From Alphaproteobacteria bacterium casp-alpha6 (GTDB lineage: Bacteria > Pseudomonadota > Alphaproteobacteria > Rhodobacterales > Rhodobacteraceae), in contig LFER01000023.1 in the NCBI GenBank assembly GCA_001510135.1, positions 1 to 64,000 on the forward strand: a stretch of 64,000 bases of DNA, given 5' to 3'. Below are positions 6,660 through 16,517 of the stretch, one piece after another. Numbering within the stretch: position 1 is the first letter of the stretch; each line of letters begins with the position of its first letter. The translations under genes and the position numbers were made by a program. The notes under the pieces were generated by a model. The model was not told the origin of the DNA, did no database searches, and saw only the letters and a list, made by a program, of their open reading frames with translations.

Positions 6660-9536
6660 TTAGCCCCGTGACCACCATCCGCGCCGACGGGTTTTTTTAT
6701 CCGCTTCCGGCGTAATTTCAGCTTCGCTCACAACTGCCGAGGCTCCCTCTTCAACAACCGCTTCTGCAACTGACTTTGCTGCCTTTTTCACTTTGGTCTG
6801 TTGTGTTTCAACGGACTCCTCACGCGTCTCGCTGTCTGATGACACGGCGTTCTCAACGCTTTCGTTCTGATCATCCTTCGTCACCTTGGGTTTTCGAGGG
6901 GCGCGTTTTTTCTTTGGTTTATCGTCTTTTGCTTTGGTTTTTTTCCCGCTTTCCTCTGATGGTGGATCCACTTCATGTGTATTACCATCTTCTGCCCCTT
7001 CAGGATCTCCCGAGATGTTCGACGTTTCATCAACGCTGGAAGACCCGCCTTCCGTCACTTCGGAATCCTTCTTTGCGGTTTTCGGAGCGCTGCGTGGTTT
7101 GCGTTTGCGCGTGGTCTTCTTTTTTGGGGACTGTGTATCGGCGTCTTCTGTTTCTTCACCCTCAGGCTCAGTAGACAAAGCGTCCGCAACGTGATCTTCT
7201 ACCACCTTCCCTTCGGGCGTAACTTCAGCAAAAGCGGTATCTGATTGACCATCGGTCAGGGAATGTTTTTCACCAGTTTCTCCGTCTTCCGGACCATCTT
7301 CTGCCGTTACATCGCCATCTTCACTTGATGCATCAAAACCATCCGTGCGGGACCCTTCACCCCCCTCGCCTTTGCCCCGCCGCCTACGACGGCGCCGACG
7401 GCGTTTTTTCGGACGCGCGTCCTCATTGTCCTCTTGCTCATCCGGCGCGAGATTTGTCACCTCTTCTTCAATCTCTTCTTCGGAAGATTGTTCCAAAAGC
7501 ACGGCGTCCACTGACACCACGTTTCCTTTTGGTTCAGCAACAAAACGGCTCGCGAATTTGAATTTTTCAATCTCATATTCGGGGCTAATTAGGGTTACGA
7601 TCCCCTCGACTCGCACCGCCATCCCATAACGTTGCTCAATTTGTGCTATGTGCTCACGTTTCTGGTTCATAAGGAAATTAGCCACGGACACTGGGCACTT
7701 CAGAAGAATTTCACGAGAACGTTTTCGGACACCTTCCTCTTCAATTTGACGTAAAATAGCCAAAGCGAGGCTGTCTTCAGAACGGATAAGACCAGTGCCA
7801 TGACAATGCGGGCATCCTTGGGTAGTTGCTTCAAGCATGCCTGGCCGCAACCGCTGGCGGCTCATTTCCATTAGCCCAAATCCAGAAATGCGCCCAACTT
7901 GGATGCGCGCGCGATCTGTTTTCAGTCGATCCTTCATACGTTTTTCGACCGACGCATTATTGCGCCGTTCATCCATATCGATGAAGTCGATAACTATCAG
8001 ACCAGCAAGGTCTCTGAGCCTAAGCTGACGTGCCACTTCGTCGGCTGCTTCTAGGTTGGTCTTCAGCGCGGTTTCTTCAATGGAACCTTCTTTGGTTGCC
8101 CGACCCGAGTTCACGTCAATTGCCACCAACGCCTCTGTAACGCCAATGACGATATAGCCGCCTGACTTTAACTGAACGACCGGATTGAACATCGAGGCGA
8201 GATAGCTTTCTACCTGATATCTTGCAAAAAGCGGCAGGGAATCCTGATAATTTTTGACGTTTTTTGCATGAGACGGCATGATCATTTTCATGAAGTCTTT
8301 TGCAATCCGGTATCCTCTTTCACCTTCAACAAGAACCTCATCTATCTCGCGGTTATAAAGATCACGAATAGAACGTTTGATTAAATCGCCTTCTTCATAG
8401 ATCTTTGCAGGTGCTATGGATTTAAGCGTCAACTCCCGGATTTGTTCCCAAAGCCGCAGCAGATATTCATAATCCCGTTTAACTTCAGTTTTTGTGCGCT
8501 TGGCACCGGCAGTGCGGATTATCAGCCCTGCACCCTTGGGAACATCTATGGAACCGGCTATTTCCTTGAGTTTTTTCCTGTCTGCTGCATTTGTAATTTT
8601 GCGGCTGATGCCACCGCCTCTCGCCGTATTGGGCATCAAGACACAATATCGACCAGCCAAAGACAGGTAAGTGGTAAGAGCGGCTCCTTTGTTGCCGCGT
8701 TCTTCTTTAACAACCTGCACCAAAAGAATTTGGCGCATTTTGATTACTTCTTGAATTTTATATCGTCTTGGGCGGGGTTTGCGGATAGGCCGCAATTCAA
8801 ATTCGTCGTCGATTTCAGCGACATCTTCAATACTGTCATCCTTTGATGCTGCATCGCTTGGCCGCCGATTATCGTGAATATCGTCGATTTCATCCGCTTC
8901 TGTTTCAGAATTATTTTCCGATGAGGATGAAATGTCCTCTTGGTCGACGATACTGTCATCAAGCGCGCCCTCACTTGATTTTATGTCGGTGCTTGGCTGA
9001 TCTGCGACAACTTCAGCTTCGTCATTTGTGACATCAAAGGCTTCGCCACCTTCTTCGTCAAAGACACTCTCTGTGCTCTGATCATCCAGGTCAATGGTCT
9101 CCATACCCGTCGTATCTGATGCGACAACGTCTTGACGTTGAATTGCATCTTTGGATCTTGAGGACTGTGCTCTTGTCCGACGAGAGGAGGATCTCTTTCT
9201 AGGTTTTTCTTCGTCATCACCGTTTTCAAGATCACTTTGCGCGTCTGCATAAGCCATCTCTTCGGCCATGAGCGCTTCGCGATCTGCGACGGGAATTTGG
9301 TAATAATCGGGATGGATCTCTGAAAACGCAAGGAAACCGTGCCGATTGCCGCCATATTCGACAAAAGCCGCCTGTAACGAGGGTTCTACGCGGGTGACTT
9401 TTGCGAGATATATATTGCCAGCAAGCTGGCGTTTATTTTCGGATTCAAAGTCAAATTCCTCAACCTTGTTTCCATCAACCACCACGACACGGGTCTCTTC
9501 CGCGTGGGTGGCGTCGATAAGCATTTTCTTAGCCAT
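6660..9536 (-). CDS. rne: ribonuclease E/G family endoribonuclease
   Basis: 958-residue RNase E, the main endonuclease for mRNA decay and rRNA/tRNA processing. The N-terminal S1 domain starts at residue 36 but is split by an acidic, low-complexity insert (about 95-255, Asp/Glu/Ser-rich), resuming at IQEVIKMRQILLVQV. The RNase H-like and DNase I-like catalytic parts follow (VAIDVNSGR, VIDFIDM). The zinc-link C-P-H-C-H-G-T-G has cysteines at 575 and 578. From about 690 the protein is a disordered Lys/Arg- and Glu/Asp-rich scaffold with a run of arginines and lysines (K-K-R-R-R-R-R-R-R-R-R-R), expected to bind RNA and degradosome partners. ATG 9536 is preferred to an upstream TTG at 9551 because homologues begin M-A-K-K-M-L-I-D-A-T. 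Confidence 0.95.
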   Translation of the reverse strand: MAKKMLIDATHAEETRVVVVDGNKVEEFDFESENKRQLAGNIYLAKVTRVEPSLQAAFVEYGGNRHGFLAFSEIHPDYYQIPVADREALMAEEMAYADAQSDLENGDDEEKPRKRSSSRRTRAQSSRSKDAIQRQDVVASDTTGMETIDLDDQSTESVFDEEGGEAFDVTNDEAEVVADQPSTDIKSSEGALDDSIVDQEDISSSSENNSETEADEIDDIHDNRRPSDAASKDDSIEDVAEIDDEFELRPIRKPRPRRYKIQEVIKMRQILLVQVVKEERGNKGAALTTYLSLAGRYCVLMPNTARGGGISRKITNAADRKKLKEIAGSIDVPKGAGLIIRTAGAKRTKTEVKRDYEYLLRLWEQIRELTLKSIAPAKIYEEGDLIKRSIRDLYNREIDEVLVEGERGYRIAKDFMKMIMPSHAKNVKNYQDSLPLFARYQVESYLASMFNPVVQLKSGGYIVIGVTEALVAIDVNSGRATKEGSIEETALKTNLEAADEVARQLRLRDLAGLIVIDFIDMDERRNNASVEKRMKDRLKTDRARIQVGRISGFGLMEMSRQRLRPGMLEATTQGCPHCHGTGLIRSEDSLALAILRQIEEEGVRKRSREILLKCPVSVANFLMNQKREHIAQIEQRYGMAVRVEGIVTLISPEYEIEKFKFASRFVAEPKGNVVSVDAVLLEQSSEEEIEEEVTNLAPDEQEDNEDARPKKRRRRRRRRRGKGEGGEGSRTDGFDASSEDGDVTAEDGPEDGETGEKHSLTDGQSDTAFAEVTPEGKVVEDHVADALSTEPEGEETEDADTQSPKKKTTRKRKPRSAPKTAKKDSEVTEGGSSSVDETSNISGDPEGAEDGNTHEVDPPSEESGKKTKAKDDKPKKKRAPRKPKVTKDDQNESVENAVSSDSETREESVETQQTKVKKAAKSVAEAVVEEGASAVVSEAEITPEADKKTRRRGWWSRG

Positions 9537-9938
9537 AATGTCCAATGACAAACACGCAGCAAACTGCCCTTTTTCAAAAGTAGTTTAGTCGTGTTTGATT
9601 TGTTTTTGGCGATGACCCGCCTCGCAGCGAAGCTGTCAACTTCGCTCAACGGTAACTGACAAAAATGCCCTTCGCGGTTCATCGCATTACTCTCCAGCGG
9701 AGACACAAAAAATGTGCTTCCACCAATTCAATCTCTTCCACGCATCAAGCTGAAAGAATTCTTTGACCAAATTTGGCCTATCAAAGCGACCCGCCGCCAT
9801 GTGCATTACAAAGATGCGGCGCTGATCGCAGCGAAACTGTCCGGGCGGTTTGAAAAAACCCCGTGCTCTCACCTTATGACGCTAATTGTGAAAATGACAA
9901 TGGCTATTCGCAATTAGGCGCAAATATATTAGCGAAAG
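9537..9938 (-). promoter_or_regulatory. long rne leader/intergenic region with a perfect hairpin
   Basis: 402 bases without a recognisable gene between rne and the dehydrogenase, which are both on the minus strand. The clearest structure is an inverted repeat AGCGAAG (9626-9632) and CTTCGCT (9640-9646) with a seven-base loop, 90-110 bases upstream of the rne start. Long structured leaders are common for rne because RNase E cleaves its own mRNA, so an autoregulatory 5' UTR is plausible. Open frames at 9714-9917 (+) and 9687-9872 (-) look like no family I know and are not called. Confidence 0.4.
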
Positions 9939-10814
9939 TTAGCCGATATTTTCCAGCCGCTTGAAGAGGCTTGACGTGTCCCATCGTCCACCTCCCATGT
10001 TTTGAACATCCTTATAAAACTGATCAACCAGCGCCGTGACAGGCAAAGATGCGCCGACTTCATCTGCTGCGGATAAACAAATGGCCAGATCTTTTCGCAT
10101 CCAATCCACCGCAAAACCATGATCAAAGTGATCCTCTAGCATCGTCTCATATCGGTTTGACATTTGCCAGCTTCCCGCTGCCCCCTGAGAAATGACTTCG
10201 ACCACCGAGCGACCATCAAGCCCAGCTTTCTGAGCAAAGTGCAACGCTTCAGAAAGGCCTTGAACCAGTCCAGCGATGGCGATCTGGTTGCACATTTTAG
10301 TTTTTTGCCCAGCACCTGTTTCACCAATGCGCCGGCAGATACGAGCATAAATGGACATAATCGGTTCCGATCTATCATAAGCGGACGCATCGCCGCCACA
10401 CATGATCGACAAGGCGCCATTTTCCGCTCCCGCCTGCCCGCCGGAAATAGGGGCATCCACAAAGTCAACACCGGCATCACGCGCCAAAGCGTAGAGTTCG
10501 GCGGTGACTTTTGCCGAAACGGTCGTGTGATCAATGTATGTGGACCCTTTGGACATGGCTCCGAGTGCTCCATGCGAACCAAGCACAACGGAGCGCAAAT
10601 CATCGTCGTTTCCAACGCAGCTGACTACAAACTCTGCACCTTTCGCTGCATCGGCGGGCGTCAATGCCATTTGACCGCCATGGGTTGCAACCCACTTTTC
10701 GGCTTTTGCAGATGTGCGGTTATAAACCGTTACATCATGCCCTGCCCTTTGAAGATGTCCCGCCATAGGAAAACCCATGACGCCCAATCCAAGAAATGCT
10801 ATTTTAGTCATCAT
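9939..10814 (-). CDS. NAD(P)-dependent beta-hydroxyacid dehydrogenase (3-hydroxyisobutyrate dehydrogenase family)
   Basis: 291 residues. The Rossmann motif G9-L-G-V-M-G14 opens the protein. The substrate-binding D-A-P-I-S-G-G at about 120-126 and the catalytic lysine K173 in the KxxNQ helix (K-M-C-N-Q) are in place. The family oxidises small beta-hydroxy acids (3-hydroxyisobutyrate, tartronate semialdehyde, L-serine, or reductively succinic semialdehyde and glyoxylate), and the sequence alone does not choose among them. GAGGG lies four or seven bases before the two tandem ATG codons; the second (10811) has the better spacing. No pathway partners are adjacent: the next gene is divergent and the downstream one is rne. 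Confidence 0.87.
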   Translation of the reverse strand: MMTKIAFLGLGVMGFPMAGHLQRAGHDVTVYNRTSAKAEKWVATHGGQMALTPADAAKGAEFVVSCVGNDDDLRSVVLGSHGALGAMSKGSTYIDHTTVSAKVTAELYALARDAGVDFVDAPISGGQAGAENGALSIMCGGDASAYDRSEPIMSIYARICRRIGETGAGQKTKMCNQIAIAGLVQGLSEALHFAQKAGLDGRSVVEVISQGAAGSWQMSNRYETMLEDHFDHGFAVDWMRKDLAICLSAADEVGASLPVTALVDQFYKDVQNMGGGRWDTSSLFKRLENIG

Positions 10815-10914
10815 AAAACCCTCAAAATGTGGTGACCGACCTTGCTCATTTCCCCTAAACCATGCACAGCAGGTAAGGCAAGCATGACAGGGTAAACAAA
10901 AGAGAGCTTATTGA

Positions 10915-13392
10915 ATGTCATTTATGTTCCGTTGGACTTTCCGGCTGACAGTTTTATTGCTTTCATTGAGCGTGTTGGCGTTTTCGCTGGCCTATTATCT
11001 CGCCGCCCAGTCTGTGCCTAGATATAACAAAGATATCCAATTTCAAGAGCTTAACAGTAATCTGGAAATCATCAGAGACACCTATAATGTTCCACATATT
11101 TTTGGGCAAAATGATGAAGATGTTTTTTTTGGACTCGGCTACAGCCATGCTCAGGATCGGCTCTGGCAAATGGCAACTCTACGCCGGCGGGCGCAAGGGC
11201 GTCTTTCTGAAGTCTTTGGTTTAAAGACCTTTCAAAGTGACCAATTTTACCGTCGATTGGATCTATATACCTTAGCGCAATCTTCATTTGAAAACTTTTC
11301 AGACCCTGCAAAATCGATCCTGCGAAGTTATGCCAAAGGCGTGAATGCGCGTATTCGTGAGGTCAATGAGGAGTCTTTAGGGCGTGGCGCACCAGAAATG
11401 TTCTTGTTTGATGCGCCTTTCGCAATTTGGACAGCTGTTGATTCGATCGCAATATTAAAGATGCTCGGCGTTGAATGGTCAGAGCAAATCACCCGCGAGG
11501 TTCTTTACGCGCGGTTGCTACTTGCGCTTGAAAATGACAAGAGAGCATTGGATCTTATGCCTGAGGTGCCCGGTACAGGAACTCTTGTACCATTTGATGT
11601 TCATCACAGCAAAGCCTTCAGCCCCGACTCTGATCCCTATCAAACGGCACTTAGCGGGTTGAACCTAGATCACCTGCCCCCATTGGGCTTGGGTGGAGCC
11701 TCTAACGCCTTTGCTGCAGCCCCCTCGCGTGCGGCCTCTGGGGGGGCACTTTTGGCAAATGATCCACACGGCGCGCTGTCTGCCCCCGCGTTATGGTATC
11801 TAACACGTCTTGAACTTGAAACAGGCGGGGTCATCGGCGCAACTATACCTGGCCTTCCTTTAATTCTCTCAGGACGCGGTACTGTGCTTGGCTGGGCAAT
11901 TACCTCAAGTTATATTGATGATCAGGATCTTATCCTTGAAACAGTGGACCCAAACCAGCCGGAATATTATGTCTCGGAAAATGGACTCCAAAAATTTGTC
12001 AGTCGGCCGTCTATTATCCAAATCCGAAATGAACAACCGGTAACAATAATCTTAAGATGGAGCGAAAATGGCCCTATCTTATCACCTAAAGAACAAGGTG
12101 TTTTTGAGGTGACTCCAGAAAATCATGTTGTCGCGTTAGCCGCGACTGCACTGCGTGGTGATGATTTATCTTTAGAAGCATTTTTGAACTTGATGAAAAG
12201 CAAGACCGTTTCCATGGCACAGAGTGCACTTGGTGAGTTTCAATCGCCCTCCTTGACGCTCACTCTTGTGGATGACGAAAATATCGCACTTTTTGCAACG
12301 GGGCTACGACCGGAGCGTAATCCGGCGCATCAGACTTTAGGGAAGTATCCCAGTCTTGGAGAAAATAAAAATAACCTATGGTCAGGTTTTTTGCCGGAGG
12401 AAACAAGCCCAAGAATTGTGAACCCTGCAGGCGGAATAATCGTAACCAGCAATAATAAACTTACGGACAAAGCCTTCCCAAACCATGGAGCCTTTGCTTG
12501 GGGGGACAGCCAACGCATTCAAAGGTTGAGCCGCTTACTGGGCGAGCGAAAAGTGCATACAAATGAAAGCTTTAAGGAAACACAACTCGACAACATCAGT
12601 TACACGGCCCGTAGTCTTTTACCCTTAGTCGCCGCCGATCTTTTTTTCACAGAACAAAGCGGACCACTTGGCACACAGGCGCAGAATAGACGTCTGGCAA
12701 TGACACTTTTAGCAGACTGGAACGGGGATATGGATGAATATCGCCCCGAACCTTTGATATATGCCGCCTGGATGCGCGCATTGCAGGAAAGATTAATCCG
12801 AGATGAAATTGGTCAACTTGCAGATGCTTTTACTCATGTTGAGCCCCTCTTCATCGAACGGGTGTTCCGCAACATTGAAGGAGCAGGCAAATGGTGTGAT
12901 ATCGCCCAAAGTTCGGTCGTAGAAAGCTGCAGCGATATAGCAAGCGTCGCTCTTGATGATGCGTTGATTTCCTTAAAGCAAACCTTTGGTGGAACATTGT
13001 CTTCTCTGAGATGGGGGGATGCACATAAGGCAATCCACGAACATTCCTCCTTGGGTCATATTCCCCTACTGAAATATTTCGTGAACATCGAGCAACCTAC
13101 AAGCGGCGGGGATCACACGATTCAGCGAGGCCGTACCAAGGGCACTGGAGCAAATCCATTTTTAAACATTCATGCGGCAGGATATCGTGGCGTTTACGAT
13201 TTTTCAGATCCCGATAGCTCTATCTTCGTTATAGCAACCGGACAGTCAGGTCATCCCTTGTCGCGCCATTATGATGATCTCGGTCAACTTTGGCGGCGCG
13301 GCGAATATTGGCGAATGTCGCTCGATAAGGATCTTACGAAAAGCGGGGCAATCGGGATAACTCGAATGTCTCCGGCCAATGGATCAAATTAG
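10915..13392 (+). CDS. penicillin acylase family (Ntn-hydrolase) amidase
   Basis: 825-residue precursor. Residues 7-31 form a signal peptide or membrane anchor, then an alpha chain with the family segment R-D-T-Y-N-V-P-H-I-F-G and G-Y-S-H-A-Q-D-R-L-W. Next come a linker and the autocatalytic site G-L-G-G-A-S-N-A-F, where Ser263 would become the N-terminal nucleophile of the beta chain. L-L-A-N-D-P-H follows about 20 residues later, as in active family members. It should mature to a heterodimer in the periplasm and hydrolyse an amide, such as an acyl-homoserine lactone, a cyclic imide or another N-acyl compound; the true substrate is unknown. The 3' end overlaps the convergent hflX gene by nine bases. 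Confidence 0.92.
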   Translation: MSFMFRWTFRLTVLLLSLSVLAFSLAYYLAAQSVPRYNKDIQFQELNSNLEIIRDTYNVPHIFGQNDEDVFFGLGYSHAQDRLWQMATLRRRAQGRLSEVFGLKTFQSDQFYRRLDLYTLAQSSFENFSDPAKSILRSYAKGVNARIREVNEESLGRGAPEMFLFDAPFAIWTAVDSIAILKMLGVEWSEQITREVLYARLLLALENDKRALDLMPEVPGTGTLVPFDVHHSKAFSPDSDPYQTALSGLNLDHLPPLGLGGASNAFAAAPSRAASGGALLANDPHGALSAPALWYLTRLELETGGVIGATIPGLPLILSGRGTVLGWAITSSYIDDQDLILETVDPNQPEYYVSENGLQKFVSRPSIIQIRNEQPVTIILRWSENGPILSPKEQGVFEVTPENHVVALAATALRGDDLSLEAFLNLMKSKTVSMAQSALGEFQSPSLTLTLVDDENIALFATGLRPERNPAHQTLGKYPSLGENKNNLWSGFLPEETSPRIVNPAGGIIVTSNNKLTDKAFPNHGAFAWGDSQRIQRLSRLLGERKVHTNESFKETQLDNISYTARSLLPLVAADLFFTEQSGPLGTQAQNRRLAMTLLADWNGDMDEYRPEPLIYAAWMRALQERLIRDEIGQLADAFTHVEPLFIERVFRNIEGAGKWCDIAQSSVVESCSDIASVALDDALISLKQTFGGTLSSLRWGDAHKAIHEHSSLGHIPLLKYFVNIEQPTSGGDHTIQRGRTKGTGANPFLNIHAAGYRGVYDFSDPDSSIFVIATGQSGHPLSRHYDDLGQLWRRGEYWRMSLDKDLTKSGAIGITRMSPANGSN

Positions 13393-14661
13393 GTGGAACT
13401 GTGCTTTCTGGCGCTCTGACCAGTGCAAAGTAACATGATACCCGTTTTCATTCTGTGTCTCGCTGCGAACCACACCCTGATCATATAACCAAGCCCGCTT
13501 TTTTCCATCCTGATAGGACAGATTGATCACATCTTCGAAATTCTGCATGCTCAAAACAGCTTCTACAGCTTTAATCAGACCGTCGACGCCCTTCCCCGTC
13601 AAAGCCGAAATGAGATGGGTTTTATCCCGACGCAGTGCCTCATTGCTGAGCCGTTCGAGGTCTTCTTGAGGCAATCGGTCAGCTTTATTCCATACCTCAA
13701 ACAGCGGTGTGTGAGCCTGAATGCCTATGTCCTCCAAGATGGATGAAACATCTTTGGCCTGCTCTTCAGTCTGTGCATGCGAAATATCGCGCACATGAAG
13801 AATAATGTCTGCGCTAAGGACTTCTTCCAGTGTCGCTCTGAACGCGGCGACAAGCTCTGTCGGCAAGTCCGAGACAAACCCAACCGTATCCGAAAGAATG
13901 ATATCTTTTCCGGCTGCCGTCTTTATCGACCGCATAGTGGGATCAAGTGTGGCAAAGAGCATGTCTTTTGCCATAACATTGGCCCCTGTCAGATGATTGA
14001 AAAGGGTGGATTTGCCTGCGTTCGTATAACCAACAAGCGCCACGATCGGATAAGGCACCTTTGCACGAGAGGCTCGGTGGAGTTGACGTGTCTTGACCAC
14101 TTTTGCAAGTTGCTGGCTTAATTTTGACAGCTGCAGATCGATCGCGCGGCGGTCTGCTTCAATTTGGGTTTCACCCGGACCCCCGACGAATCCGAGCCCG
14201 CCTCTCTGACGCTCAAGGTGTGTCCAGGCCCGTACCAAGCGGGTTCTTTGATAGCTAAGTGCCGCCATTTCAACCTGTAAAACGCCTTCTCGCGTGGCGG
14301 CACGGTCCGAAAATATTTCCAAAATTAAACCGGTCCGATCCAAGAGTTTAACGGACCATTTTTTTTCAAGATTTCGTTGCTGTACGGGTGAGACTGGTCC
14401 ATCAATCAAAACCAATTCCACTTCATTTTCCGTGAAAAGTGACTTGAGTTCTTCAATCTTACCCGAGCCAAACAGCATTCCCGCATGTGGTTTGGGCAAC
14501 CTGACCACATTACTGCCAACAACTTCTAATTCTGGCAGAGCGGAGGCAAGCGATATTGCTTCTTCCAACGCGGCACTTGCATCACGGCGCGTTGCATCCG
14601 ATTTTATATCTGGATGTAAAACCCATGCGCGCGTGACGCGCGGGTCATGAGAATGGCTCAA
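13384..14661 (-). CDS. hflX: ribosome-associated GTPase HflX
   Basis: 425-residue GTPase that binds the 50S subunit and splits stalled or stress-arrested ribosomes. The N-terminal HflX domain contains the glycine-rich F-V-G-G-P-G-E-T-Q segment with preceding basic helix. The G domain has G1 GYTNAGKST at 211-219, G3 DTVGF and G4 NKAD. Its ATG overlaps the stop of hfq by four bases (ATGA), so the two are translationally coupled, as in many proteobacteria. At its 3' end it overlaps the penicillin-acylase gene on the other strand by nine bases. Confidence 0.96.
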   Translation of the reverse strand: MSHSHDPRVTRAWVLHPDIKSDATRRDASAALEEAISLASALPELEVVGSNVVRLPKPHAGMLFGSGKIEELKSLFTENEVELVLIDGPVSPVQQRNLEKKWSVKLLDRTGLILEIFSDRAATREGVLQVEMAALSYQRTRLVRAWTHLERQRGGLGFVGGPGETQIEADRRAIDLQLSKLSQQLAKVVKTRQLHRASRAKVPYPIVALVGYTNAGKSTLFNHLTGANVMAKDMLFATLDPTMRSIKTAAGKDIILSDTVGFVSDLPTELVAAFRATLEEVLSADIILHVRDISHAQTEEQAKDVSSILEDIGIQAHTPLFEVWNKADRLPQEDLERLSNEALRRDKTHLISALTGKGVDGLIKAVEAVLSMQNFEDVINLSYQDGKKRAWLYDQGVVRSETQNENGYHVTLHWSERQKAQFHLI

Positions 14662-14897
14662 GCGTTTTCTTCGCCTTCATAAAGTGAAATATTCTGTGAT
14701 GGCATTATTGTAGAGATCGCATGTTTGTAAACCAGTTGCGATTGTCCGTCCCGACGCAGCAAAATACAGAAGTTATCAAACCAAGTGATAACGCCTTGCA
14801 GTTTCACTCCGTTAATCAAAAAAATTGTTACCGGGACTTTTGCCTTGCGCACATGATTTAAGAAAGCATCCTGCAAGTTCTGACGATCAGAAGCCAT
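14658..14897 (-). CDS. hfq: RNA chaperone Hfq
   Basis: 79-residue Sm-fold protein that forms a hexamer and pairs small RNAs with mRNAs. The Sm1 part ([10 protein letters not shown]) and the Sm2 signature Y-K-H-A-I-S-T are intact; the C-terminal tail is short, as in alphaproteobacteria. The family N-terminal Q-N-L-Q-D binding face is present. AAAAGG lies ten bases before the ATG. It is followed with overlap by hflX and preceded by a 111-base gap after trkH that contains AT-rich, promoter-like sequence, so it may be expressed separately from the trk genes. Confidence 0.97.
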   Translation of the reverse strand: MASDRQNLQDAFLNHVRKAKVPVTIFLINGVKLQGVITWFDNFCILLRRDGQSQLVYKHAISTIMPSQNISLYEGEENA

Positions 14898-15008
14898 TTT
14901 TTTATTACCTTTTTCTTTGTTCCAACCACCTGGTCAGTGTCCCTTAAGGATCAACCCTGAGACTCGCAATATAAAATCACAACTATAAGCGAGCGTCTAT
15001 CCCCTTAA

Positions 15009-16511
15009 TTAACCTCTCCAAGTTTCAGAGGTGAACAAGGCCAATAAGACCAAAACTTCGAGTTTTCCAAGAACCATCGCAAAAGCAAGTGTCAGCTTGG
15101 CCGGCCAACCCAAAGAAGAAAAATCAAACGGCTCTCCAAATACCATTTCGTTCAAGGGGCCAGTTGTGCTCAAAGCGCTTATGGCACCGACAAAAGCGCT
15201 TTCAAAAGTTAAACCGGTGGCTGACAAAATTAATGTAACGCCTGCCAAGGAAATTAAAAACAGCATGAAAAAAATCCAAGCTATATAAGCCTTGGATCTC
15301 AGTTCAGTTTGTGGAACGCTTCGAGTCTGACCAATCGAAGAGGGATGAACAAGTCGATCCATCTCTTGGACGGCATTGGCATAAAGGGCATAAACACGCA
15401 GCAACTTTATCCCACCGGAAGTGGTGGCAACGCCTCCTCCAACCAGCACAAGTCCCAGAAAAAGAATACCCGGCACAGAATACCCCGACCAAATTTGGGC
15501 AGGCGCCCAAAAACTTGATGTCCATCCGTGCGTCGTCAGGAATGATGTCACAGTGAATAAGTTTCCCCAAATCATGCGTAGGGTTTCTATTCCAAATAAA
15601 GTATTTTGATCGCAAAGGATTTGCATGATCTGACGTGCTGAAATCAATATGACAGATCCTAGTATGACCACGCGCGCAATGCGAAATTCCATTTTTGTCG
15701 GAAAACTGGTTATCCCAGCCGAAGAACGTTTCCGCGCAATAAATCCGCGCGAAATCGCCAGAAATAAAAATAAGATAATGATAAATTCAGCGAGCCAATT
15801 GGAACCAAAATCAGACATTGTTTTGGCTGCAGATATGCCGCTTGTAGATAAAACTGACATTGCAAAGATCAAACTTTCGAAGCCTGGAATGCCCGATAAA
15901 GCTAGTGCAATCCACAAAACAAACGTCAATCCAAGATAGAGCGGAAAAAGCGCCGAAAAATTTCGCTGTAAAAACATGCGTCGCTCTGCTGTTGTCAGAA
16001 AATGTGTTTGGTGAATGCGGTTGCTGCTTGCCACCTCAAAACCCCCAAGATTTAAAGGCGCAAGAATGGCAACAGCCGCCAACCAAATCAGTGCACCCCC
16101 CAGCCAAGCCACAAGTGCACGCCACAAATGCAACGTGTCGCTTAAGCGATCAGGATCAAAAACCACAAACCCTGTTGTGGTGAATGCACTGACCATATCA
16201 ATATAAGCATTTATAAAATATGTCGTACGGATGGCATCGTATTCGGGGATGGCAAAATACAAAGGTAAAACAAAAAATCCGAGCGCCAAAGAGGCAAGCT
16301 GTTGAACTCCCGTTTCGTCCAATTTTCTATTTGAAGCCGCCAGCGCAATCATTGACAGCAGAAACAATCCTAAGGTGCCAGTATAAAAAAAGGACCGCGC
16401 TTGAGCAAAATTTTCAACGCTCAGAGCATGCGCGCTTGGCAAAATCATCGCCAAAGACGCCACTCCAAAGAGTTGGAAAAAAAACGGAAGCTGTGTAAAT
16501 CTGATCCACAT
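15009..16511 (-). CDS. trkH: Trk-type potassium uptake protein, membrane subunit TrkH
   Basis: 500-residue integral membrane protein with about ten helices and four pore loops. The first selectivity-filter segment reads S-A-F-T-T-T-G-F; later filter loops are visible at S-T-S-G-I-S, S-F-L-T-T-H-G-W and A-L-S-T-T-G-P. It is the K+-conducting part of the Trk system, gated by the cytosolic TrkA ring. It starts six bases after the trkA stop, so the two are one transcription unit. The pairing with ntrYX upstream is the usual arrangement in Rhodobacterales and Rhodospirillales. Confidence 0.95.
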   Translation of the reverse strand: MWIRFTQLPFFFQLFGVASLAMILPSAHALSVENFAQARSFFYTGTLGLFLLSMIALAASNRKLDETGVQQLASLALGFFVLPLYFAIPEYDAIRTTYFINAYIDMVSAFTTTGFVVFDPDRLSDTLHLWRALVAWLGGALIWLAAVAILAPLNLGGFEVASSNRIHQTHFLTTAERRMFLQRNFSALFPLYLGLTFVLWIALALSGIPGFESLIFAMSVLSTSGISAAKTMSDFGSNWLAEFIIILFLFLAISRGFIARKRSSAGITSFPTKMEFRIARVVILGSVILISARQIMQILCDQNTLFGIETLRMIWGNLFTVTSFLTTHGWTSSFWAPAQIWSGYSVPGILFLGLVLVGGGVATTSGGIKLLRVYALYANAVQEMDRLVHPSSIGQTRSVPQTELRSKAYIAWIFFMLFLISLAGVTLILSATGLTFESAFVGAISALSTTGPLNEMVFGEPFDFSSLGWPAKLTLAFAMVLGKLEVLVLLALFTSETWRG

Positions 16512-16517
16512 TTTCGG

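Noticed and set aside
6776-7629. Several open frames on the plus strand opposite the rne tail (up to 132 codons, rich in Ser, Arg and Phe)
   Set aside because: They mirror the Lys/Glu-rich low-complexity codons of the RNase E tail and resemble no protein family.
9687-9917. Two overlapping small open frames, one on each strand, in the rne upstream gap
   Set aside because: Neither has a convincing ribosome site or known family; the gap is better explained as a leader or regulatory region.
10164-10835. 223-codon open frame on the plus strand
   Set aside because: Antisense to the beta-hydroxyacid dehydrogenase, whose motifs are all intact.
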